Shown: one piece after another, positions 55,501 to 64,000 of the stretch | Position numbering within the stretch: position 1 is the stretch's first letter | Layout: each line of letters opens with the position of its first letter | Source of the DNA: Cytidiella melzeri | Lineage: Eukaryota; Basidiomycota; Agaricomycetes; Polyporales; Irpicaceae | NCBI GenBank assembly: GCA_022592445.1 | Contig: JABYQR010000112.1 | Span: 1-64,000 of the forward strand | Length of the DNA: 64,000 nt | Reading direction: 5' to 3' | Program-made: the position numbers and the translations under genes | The notes under the pieces: generated by a model | Told to the model about the DNA's origin: nothing | Database searches by the model: none | Seen by the model: only the letters and a program-made list of their open reading frames with translations

Positions 55501-56596
55501 TAATAGTGTTCTAAAGCATATACGTCTATTAAGCAAGATGTAGAAGCGCGTTAGTACGCTTGCACTCACATCTGCAGCGTCACGGACGACCTCATACTCC
55601 AATTCCTTCCAACCTTTCATACTTCGCTCAATGAGAACCTGTGGACTCAAACTCAGGCTCTTGGCGGAAAGATCACGGAGTTCGTCGGCGTTGTTTGCGA
55701 AACCAGAACCAAGACCTCCGAGCGTGAAAGCCGAACGCAGGATAACCGGGTAGCCAATCTTCTCGGCGGCGGACAGTGCATCGTGAATGGTAGAAACGGC
55801 TGTAGACTGCGCCACAGGGATGTCGATCTCTATAACGCAACAAACCAGCAGTCAGTACGGGATTTAGTATATGGTTGATCACGTGACATTATGGCAGCGA
55901 AAAAGTCTTATTCTGCACAGGCAGTAGGAACGGCGAACACAATGGGGAGCACTCACCCTTTAGAGCCTGAACGAACAAGTCGCGGTCTTCGGACACCTCG
56001 AGCGTCCTGATAGGAGTTCCTAGAACCTGCACGCCAAGTCGTTCGAGAACGCCCATTCTGTCCAACTCAATACCAACGTTGAGGGCACTCTGACCACCAA
56101 AAGTCAGGAGAACTCCATCGGGCCTCTCCTTCTCCAGAACATAGGCAACATAATCGGCAGTGATAGGCAAGAAGTAGACTTCTGACGCGAGCTCGTGTGA
56201 CGTCTGCCAGGTGGCAATGTTCGGGTTAATCAACACAGCGTCGACGCCTTCTTCGCGTAGAGCCTTCAACGCTTGCGAGCCAGAGTAGTCAAACTCGCCA
56301 GCTTGTCCAATACTGAGACCTCCACTGCCGACGATGAGCACTTTGCGAACGTCCGGACGAGGGATCTTGGGCAGAACTTTTGCAGAGATTTTGCGAGCGA
56401 GCTCAGAAGGGGAGCTCAGCACATGTTCGCCTTCTTCTCCGGTCGAGTACGAGCCCACGGCGGCGCGTGCAACAGCATGCACAGGCTTGGTTGGGGTTAT
56501 TGCTAGTCGAGCCTTGGACACATGAAACTGTCGAACGCTAGCCAGCGTTTGACGCGTGAGACATCGCACGCTAGGATGGACTCGCAAGATGTTCAT
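52567..56596 (-). CDS. CPA2: Carbamoyl-phosphate synthase, arginine-specific large subunit (mitochondrial)
   Basis: Makes carbamoyl phosphate from ATP, bicarbonate and ammonia for arginine synthesis, with a separate glutaminase subunit. ATG 56,594-56,596 opens a mitochondrial-type presequence ([20 protein letters not shown]) followed by [20 protein letters not shown]. Both halves of the duplicated synthetase are present. First ATP-grasp: [65 protein letters not shown]. An oligomerisation middle follows ([15 protein letters not shown]). The second half begins [20 protein letters not shown], with its ATP-grasp [59 protein letters not shown]. The C-terminal regulatory domain carries [20 protein letters not shown]. 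Around nine short introns. Stop at 52,567-52,569 after REFVGKRA. Absence of fused GATase and ATCase domains separates it from URA2-type enzymes. Confidence 0.95.
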
Positions 56597-57287
56597 CCTG
56601 ACTCCCCCCAGGCCTCCAGGTGTGTAGTAGAAAAAGGTGTACGTCGAAAGAAAGCTGCAAGTCTGGCTGAAACAAAAACTGAATACTTTACAGTGACTCG
56701 AGCATTTTGGCGGCAATTCCCGCCCTATCACTTACTTTTAGCGCGTGCTCTTTTGCAAAGCACTCGAAATTGGCCGGCGATACAGTGAAGTTTATACGAC
56801 AGCCAGCCCCCAAAAAAATACGAGTACGAGAGGAGAAGTTTCGCAGGTAGCAACTGCACGATCACCCTAGGCCTGGCTTGAGTCTCAACGTTCTCAACAT
56901 TGAGCGATGAAGAACGCAATTAATGTGACAAATTGTTTTACGAGGACACATTGTGACCGACGCGCTTGTGACATTTTTGCATAGTAACTTGCGTATTGCG
57001 ACGCGATGGCTTGAACTCGCATTTGTTGTAACGCATAAATGCCACAGTACTACTAGTTAGAATATCCTCTCCCTCAGACACTTCTTCGGTCCTCGATTCT
57101 TGGTGCTGCACCCGTGGTCAGTTTACTTACTCGGTGAGCCAACTGCAAGATATATCGCCAGATGAACGGACACATGTTCACTACAAATCTTAGTCTAGTA
57201 GTCTCATGGTAGGCTGTGAAACGGCACTCCCAGAGTGCAGCTTACATTCGTCCATCATGTTCCCATGGTACTCCGAGTAAGCACTTA

Positions 57288-57507
57288 CTGAAGCCTTCCA
57301 AAATGCCCCAGCTACTCCATGATAACTATCTTGTCGCGATAGTATAAAGCCATTGTTATATTGGGCAACTTCCTGTGGGTATGCCTCATATACGCCAACT
57401 TGAAGCTTCTTCACTCGAAACACATGAAAACATGATATCGTGCTACTTAGGACCCATCTTGAATGACTCACCTCCCGCCTCACCAGTTTGCTGTAGTCCG
57501 CCCCCAT
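57288..57507 (-). CDS. Possible small or partial gene, unrecognised
   Basis: ATG 57,505-57,507 opens MGADYSKLVRRE. A GTGAGT..GTGAAG intron then joins KLQVGVYEAYPQEVAQYNNG and FILSRQDSYHGVAGAFWKAS before another GTAAGT donor. Splice signals are good but no family is recognised and the 3' end is not found. Confidence 0.3.
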
Positions 57508-59819
57508 AGAGAACTTCGAAGGCCGATCCTGGTTTCTTATGTTGAGCTAAGAGACTCATTCACCAGGTCAGAAAATTCAAGTGAACCAATAAGCACTACT
57601 AGCTCTGCGCGTGCGTAAGTCAGCTGTTTGACTCACTTTTTTTTCTAGCCCATACTACATACCAGCTCGACCGCGGGATATACCGACGCATACCAACAGT
57701 ACCTCTAGGTCGCGCTATCACGGACTCGTTCCTGAACGATTCCACGGTTGCCCTTATCGGTTCGAACGTCGGATGGAGCGTGGCGCGCCTCGTGTACGCT
57801 GTGAGGCAACATCGAAAAATTCATCATGATCAGTATGCTCTCTCACAAGATATCTTCCACCGGCCACCACCACATCGTATCCGGAATTCCGTATCTCTCG
57901 TTGGTCTATGCCAATTCTGTTCTAGCTATCATCTTCAAGCGATGTCTCATTAGCCTGAGCTGAAGCGCATTATCTGGCAGCGATGACACATTTTACGCTA
58001 TATACAAATACGGCGAAGATGTTCCCGCTACTCCCGCAAGAGCCCACGAGTGAGTGTGAGTGTCTCAGCACTTATTACATAGTACGCTACTTTCCGTCTT
58101 ACTGACAAAAAATTATTGCCCCATACAGTAGTGTTAACGTACTAGATGTTCTATCACATCACTGTCAGAACCGTCACCGGAGACACGTTACCAGCGAGAG
58201 ATTATGGGCACCCTACGTAAGTGACGCGAGTTATCCTATCAAACAGTGAGCTTCGTCACTGACCCCATTAAAAACATGTGTTCACCATCTCCAACGCTAG
58301 CTATCATCCAGTCCTTGTTCGTTCCTTACTTTGTATTTTCTCTCGGGCCTAGGCACCAGGTTGTTCTGGCGTAACACGTGTTGGTAAGTCGTTGGCCTGT
58401 AACTACTACTTATCAACGCTGAACGGGGACATGAGGCATAGCAGAGGCCATGCATGCTCTATCGCGTGCAATTGCATTATCTCAACGTTCACGCGAACGT
58501 TTGGGCGGCATCCCTTCGGTAGCATAAGTCCGACAGTCTACCGTTCATGGCGATCGAAATCTTTAGATGCCTGCAACACTGTAATGTGAAGTTGTGCGTG
58601 CTCCCTCCTCCCCTGGAATGCCCGATGCCGATAAACTCATTCCTCAGTCAGGGGGCAAGAGTCTACATGAAGAAGGTGAGCTTAGTGACCGGGAATGGTC
58701 TACATACATAGCACTCAAGCATCAGCGAAAAAACCGGACCTGCCTCCCCCCTCCCTCCACCCCCGGACTTCCCGAAAATTTGGCCACTAGTGCCAATGAA
58801 CTGAGATCGGCCATTGCAAAATGGTTTGCACGACAGTGAGATCCTAAAGCCGGGAGAGTCCGCCAGATTCGCTCTCATGATGATGGTGGAGAGAGCGCTC
58901 AACCGTACCACAACTCTATAGGCTCGCCACAGCCAGTTCCGGATGCAAACGTGCCAAAGGAGGCGTCTAAGTCCAATCCATGCGCTTCGAGGGCGCTTCA
59001 TCCACAAACGAGATAAGTTGTACCAGCCGTTCTGGTACATCACGGAGCGGCTGGGAACGAGCCTGTAGCTACCACAACTCGCTATCATTGGACTTTTCTC
59101 GACCTACTTTTACGCTACGTACATCTATAGCTTACTACCTACTATCAAACCTTCTTACTTACGTGCGATTGACGATTTTCACGCCAAGGGGCAATCCGAG
59201 TGGACGTTCCAAAACGATCTTCTGACCGTCCCAACTTCCCGGACTCAGGTAGGGACCCTTTTCTTTCCTTTTCTTTCTTGGAACATGCGTTCAAAGTACT
59301 TCCACACCCAGCTGACTTCCTTAGTCGCCCTCGTGGCTGACACGCCTGCCGCAGCAGAGATACAGTGCTTTTTCTGAAGTTTTGTGTGCGCGGGAGAGAA
59401 ACACGGTTCTGTACAGTAATTAATGCGAATCTCGACATCGACCACAGTGATGGGCCTGTCTCAGAGACCATATTCTTTGAACATCAGGAAAAAGTCTCAG
59501 CTGCGTACTGGGGGCTCTCTCGCTCATTACGCGCCTGCTCCACGCGTTCAAGTACTGAGTCCAGAGGACTCACTATAGCTTAGAGCCACGGTAGATCAGA
59601 AAGAAAACTCACAACGTGTACCAGGCGAGGGCGCAATTCACGGCTCGGAGCGTATAATAGAAGAAGATAAAACATAAAATCAAAAACACAAACGTGTTAC
59701 GGGTACAACCAACAACCAACACACTTTTTCCCTCTAGTAGTGTAAATGTAAAGAGCTTTGCAACGTTAACGTGTTCTCAATAAATTATATTAAATCCGTG
59801 ATTGTGATTCGTTAGCGAT

Positions 59820-59885
59820 ACAGCAACAGCAACAGCAGCAGCAGCCATGTAAAACAAAAAACAAAACAAAACAAAACAAAACAAC
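59820..59885. repeat. CAG/CAA run followed by AAAAC array
   Basis: A short trinucleotide run (CAACAGCAACAGCAGCAGCA) is followed by about six AAAAC units. It falls in the PAL 3' flank or UTR. Confidence 0.85.
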
Positions 59886-59995
59886 GAGTCCAGCGGGGAG
59901 AAGTTGCGAGGGTTCGTCATCATCGATGCGTTGCAGAGTCATTTCATGAGTTTCTCTTTCATCAAAGAGCAAACCAAAGGCTCGTTGGATGGATT

Positions 59996-62759
59996 CTACG
60001 CCTTGTGCAGCATCTGCACCACGACAGGTTGCATCCTGCCATCGCGAATCGCCTGAGAGAGATAAAGCATCCCCCATCAGTATCCATCAAGAGACCAAAA
60101 AAAAAACAAGAAGACGTACTTCATGAATGAGAGAAATATCCTGTCCAATCGAAGGTTCCTCAACCCCAGGACCCGCCTCCCAATTATGCAAATTCTCCAA
60201 CCCATGCATCCTAACCCCAAGCGTCACCCTCACAAACTCGTACATCGCCTTGGTCTTGCCCAAATACTGACTAGCCGGAGCAGCGCCTTTCTTTCCTTCG
60301 AGGTACTCTGCCCTGAGCGCGTTGAGACGGAGTGCGCCAGCTTCGGCGAGCTCTGCGCGGAAAGGCATGATGTTTGCGAGTGCGGGGAGGGTTTCCGTGC
60401 CTTCTGCGGCGCAGAATTCGACGATGGGGGTGGTGGTGGCTGAGGCGACCTGTTGGAGACGTTGGATGGCGTCAGAGTTGCTGTAGGTGTCCAACGCTTT
60501 TTCGATGGCTCTGGTGACTCGTGGGTACAGTGCGTCCAGTTGAGAGGTCGAGAGGTGCGAAGAGAAGTGGCGGGTGAGGAGCTCGCGTGTGAGGGTGTTG
60601 ATGATTGCGGAAAAGTCATACTGCAGCGCGCGGAGATCGAGGGCTTGGCAGAGGGCGAGGATGTACGATGAGGTCAGCAGTGACAGGACTTCGAGGGAGT
60701 TGATCGTCGCGCGTGCGGAGATAAGTGCAAGGGAGCTATTTTTTGCAATCAGAAAGGGAAAAAAATAATAGATTGAGATGATACATACTTGACTGCCTGG
60801 TTGTGAAGTTCTGCAGACTGGATGTGTGTGGACACAGGGTTCGCGAGATACCCAAGCTCTCCGACGTACGCGGCAGTGTGAATGTCGATACCCTTCGCAA
60901 AGTAATTGTGTGAAGGGTCGGTCGCAGCGAGATTCGGGGGCAAGCCTCTGTTCATCGTCGGGTTGACGAGTTCAGTGCACTGAGCGAACATGAGTTTTCC
61001 AATGTGGTGCAGGGAAAGACGCGTCTTCTCCATCGCGTTCGTGACAGCCATAGCCTGGAAATTTCCGCCGTGGTGGACCGTGCCAGTCTCGCCATCTATC
61101 AGCGGGTTGTCGGTGGCTACAAGATCGAGCGTAAGTCAGGTCTCTAGCATATGAGACACAAAGATGCATGGAACATACTGCAGTTGCATTCTAGAGTCAC
61201 AACCTCGAGGGCTGAAAGGATGTCTTCTACTTGCGGACCCAAAAATTGCGCAGATGTGCGCAAGGGATAACGATCCTGACGAAGTTCTCCTGCATCCTCC
61301 TCAATGTGACACTCTTCTTCCTCCCCAGTCGCAAGACGAGAACCTTCCAACAAGTCCAATATGTTGGCCGCAACCTCGACTTGACCAGGGTGCGGGCGAG
61401 CAACAGCATGAATGAACGGTTCAAACGAGCCAGTCGATCCCAGCATAGCCTCTGTACCCATCGCAGTGCATACCTGAGCGAGCAATGTCAGATGAACGGC
61501 ATCATTCAAGGCCAGGGCAGCCACAGATGCAGAGAACGCGGTCCCGTTCAGTATCCCGAGGTGTTCTTTCGAGCTCAGGGGTATCGGCTCGACACCGTGT
61601 GCTGCGAGAGCTTGATCGGAGGGTACAATCTTGCGCGCACCAAACGCAGCAGGGCCGTCGAACACGCGAATGCTCGGGTTCCCGATGAGCGTGCCGGCGA
61701 TGTATGACAGAGGGGAGAGATCTAGGGGGAAAAGTAAGATCCCATCATCAGTATATTATCGATCAAGATCTAAAATTACACGAGACATTCGAAAGCCATT
61801 TTGCTGTGTGAGGGGGTGGGGGGGGGGGGAGAAACACAGCAATTGAACGTACCTCCAGAGGCGGAGATGCTGCCCCGAAGGGGGACGAGGGGGGTAATGT
61901 TCTCGCGTAGGAGTGTGCTCATTTTTTCGATGAGCTCCCAGCGAACACCAGAGTGGCCACGGATAAGCGAGTTCATGCGGATAAGGATGGCACCACGGAC
62001 CCAGGCCTCTGGCATGCTGGTGGAAGTGAGAGGGTCTGATAAGGGGAGGGAAGACAGCGCTGAGTTGGTGTTGGAGGGAAGCACACCAGTGTGCTGATGC
62101 TGCAAGAGAGCATGTCCCAGCAAGAGCGGGTTGTTGGTACGCGTATCGGCTACACGGTATGGTTTAAAAACTCGTTCACTTGCACATCATTAAACGAAAA
62201 AGCTTACCGCTGCCACCAAAGCCTGTGCTGACACCATATACACTCTTCTCGGCATCGACCTTGCCCACAATGACCTGACGGCTTTCTGACACGCGACGAC
62301 GGACTTCTGGAGAGTCGGAAAGGTTGACTGACGCCCCGTAGCGTGCAGCAGCGGTGACTGCTGGTATCGAGAGCGTGTTGCCGTCGATGACCACAGGTGC
62401 ACCAGACCTTGAAACGGGTGTCAGCAAAAGTTTGAAACGCGATAAAAATGGGATACGTACTGGAATGAGGTGAGGGCGTCGTAGGACTCGATAAACTTTG
62501 CAAACATGGCAGGACGGCTAGAGTAGGTGTTGAGGACGTCTTTAGGCCGAGCATGTCCGTTCGAGTTCGCGTGTCCGTTTGGGCGCCCGTTTGTGGTGGC
62601 GGCGGGAGTGGGTACGGGTGAGACAGAGGAAGGGGGGACAGAAGGCTTGCGAGTGGGAGGCTCGAAAGAGGGATGGATGTCTGCGACGGAAGGCATTTCT
62701 TTGTCTGAGGGGGGTGAGGCCAGGAAGGAGGTGAACTTGAAGTGGAAGATGCGTTTCAT
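59996..62759 (-). CDS. PAL: Phenylalanine ammonia-lyase
   Basis: Deaminates L-phenylalanine to trans-cinnamate (often tyrosine too in basidiomycetes). ATG 62,757-62,759 ([20 protein letters not shown]); a second in-frame ATG at 62,694-62,696 ([15 protein letters not shown]) is an equally possible start. Motifs in order: [68 protein letters not shown], and the MIO cofactor triad ASG in [19 protein letters not shown], split by an intron after the first G of the Asp codon. Then [34 protein letters not shown] and [11 protein letters not shown]. The C-terminal part includes [19 protein letters not shown] last short exon gives [18 protein letters not shown] before TAG 59,996-59,998. All catalytic motifs are intact. 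Confidence 0.96.
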
Positions 62760-64000
62760 GGGGGGTGGGTTTTATACAGGGGCGGGTGCGCTGGAAGTGG
62801 ACAAGGGTGACGAGTTGGGAGGATGACAGGGATTGCTGTGAAACGGATACGAGATGATACACCATCTCCTGGTATCCCAAACACCTCGCTCTTTGTACCC
62901 AGCCATCTCTCTGCATGCACCGCTTTAGTTTGCTGCAAACCCAAGTTATTCAAAAAAACAAAACAATTCACACCCATGTCCCTTAGCCGCCGGCTCCGTT
63001 GGTCCGGGTCGGATCCCCTGCTTATGTTTTAGTAAGTAATGTTATCTTTCCATTCATATTTCTTTTACTTATCTGCTCGGTTAGCATGGATCGTAGATTA
63101 TGAGGTAAGAGTGTCTTTACAGCACTTCTGGAACATCCGCCTCCACCATCAGCTGCATGAGGGAACGAGGGTCTCTTGCTCTCCTCAGTCCTAGATCCGC
63201 CCGCCCCCTTCAACTCTCAAGCAACCACCATCGTCCCTTGGCTGTGTGCTTGACATGGCGGCTGCGAACACTCGTTCAACGACGTTGCCCAATGATCATC
63301 ATCCATTCCACGACGTCGACGTCCACTTCAGATCAACGCTGTGCCCTGTTGTCACTTTGACGCACCGTCAACCCGTACGTACATGCTCCCCTCATTTGTT
63401 TGCGCACAGCTAGCTGCTTGCATTGACACGGGTCATCGGACAGCCTCATCCCCCGACAAGAGCGCAGAACCTAGCATGCGTGGCGTTTACAAACTCTACA
63501 TTGTTCCAGGAAACCAAATGATACTAAGCCTATTTTCCATGTCCATCTCTATTGCTACTACTCGGCACGACCTTGCAGAGTTCAATATGTCACCGATAGC
63601 ATGCCGCCTATGGATAGGCTCACCAGAACATTCCTCAACCACGCCGCGTGGATGGCACTACGCTGGGTTATAATATTCATCCTTCCTTCTATCTTTCCAG
63701 CACCGCACGTTCCGCGAAGTCAATGGCGCCAGCCGTACAGGAACGATCGTCCAGTGCAGCGGTATGCGCTGCTGGGTAAAGCATCGACACTCGTTTACAC
63801 ACGCCTTTGCACGGTGCCATTAATCAAGGCCTCTCTCCACTGTCACTCGGCAGTCAATAGAGCCCGAGGGATGCTGTTGAACGTCTTCTGGATTCAGCAT
63901 CACTCTGCATGTCTTCCCAAACCTTCGCCAGTTTGGGTCCATAACGCTGGGAACCCGTTTGATACCCACTGTACTCGTTGGTGGACATCTACACTCGTTT
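62760..64000. other. PAL upstream region and right end of the window
   Basis: No gene is supported in 1.2 kb. The first few hundred bases should hold the PAL promoter. CACTCGTTT occurs near 63,796 and 63,990, but the match to the palindrome module is too short to call. Confidence 0.4.

Larger units (their letters stand above)
56597..59995. other. 3.4 kb gene-poor stretch between CPA2 and PAL
   Basis: No complete gene is supported. Three patches look faintly coding: minus strand 57,288-57,507 (MGADYSKLVRRE, spliced to KLQVGVYEAYPQEVAQYNNG), plus strand 57,662-57,957 and plus strand 58,594-58,839. The end near PAL carries a CAG/CAA run and an AAAAC array (59,820-59,885). Confidence 0.45.

Noticed and set aside
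57740..57775. tRNA-like B box (GGTTCGAAC) near 57,758
   Set aside because: No matching A box or cloverleaf could be built around it.
61801..62097. Plus-strand open frame opposite PAL exons
   Set aside because: Antisense shadow of conserved PAL coding sequence.

Overview
The window reads as nuclear DNA of a mushroom-forming basidiomycete (Agaricomycetes-like). Almost every recognisable gene is cut by many 45-65 base introns with GT..AG ends and CTAAC/CTGAC-type branch sites. The window carries a KDZ transposase with a basidiomycete CxC2 cysteine cluster, a fungal TET/JBP-type dioxygenase, a Ty1/Copia element and typical fungal housekeeping genes (PAL, mitochondrial arginine-specific carbamoyl-phosphate synthase, HRD3, a mitochondrial-type oligoribonuclease).

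Left third, about 1-20,220: a repeat-rich accessory block. In order it holds a WLM (Wss1-like) metalloprotease gene (-) with a RanBP2-type zinc finger, a GA-rich palindrome and repeat zone, three uncharacterised genes (+), a TET/JBP-like gene (-), a second copy of the same repeat zone, and a KDZ transposase gene (+). The two repeat zones lie between divergent gene pairs (WLM/gene A and TET-JBP/KDZ) and are built from the same modules. A 29-base AT-rich sequence occurs at both edges of the block in inverted orientation. Most of these genes are damaged by in-frame TGA codons or single-base frameshifts, whereas the housekeeping genes to the right read cleanly. This looks like one large decaying transposon, or a nest of two, carrying a DNA-modification enzyme and a DNA-protein-crosslink-type protease.

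Middle, 20,329-25,553: a complete, apparently very young Copia retrotransposon with 247-base LTRs that I read as identical, a 5-base target duplication (CAAAT), a half-tRNA initiator-Met primer site, and gag-pol split by one frameshift. It landed in a dispersed repeat that has a second copy near 27,165-27,320.

Right, 26.5-64 kb: ordinary single-copy chromosome. In order: a small secreted protein, an omega-like glutathione S-transferase, an F-box/ankyrin-like repeat protein, HRD3/SEL1L, a DEK_C-SWIB (UAF30-like) protein, a PTAR1-like prenyltransferase-alpha-repeat protein, a TmpA-like membrane oxidoreductase, an oligoribonuclease with a 17-base micro-exon, a large acidic protein of unknown role, a MIF4G-domain protein, a BLES03/DUF1917 protein, CPA2 and PAL. 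No tRNA, rRNA or CRISPR array was seen. Exon boundaries were read by eye from splice signals and family conservation.
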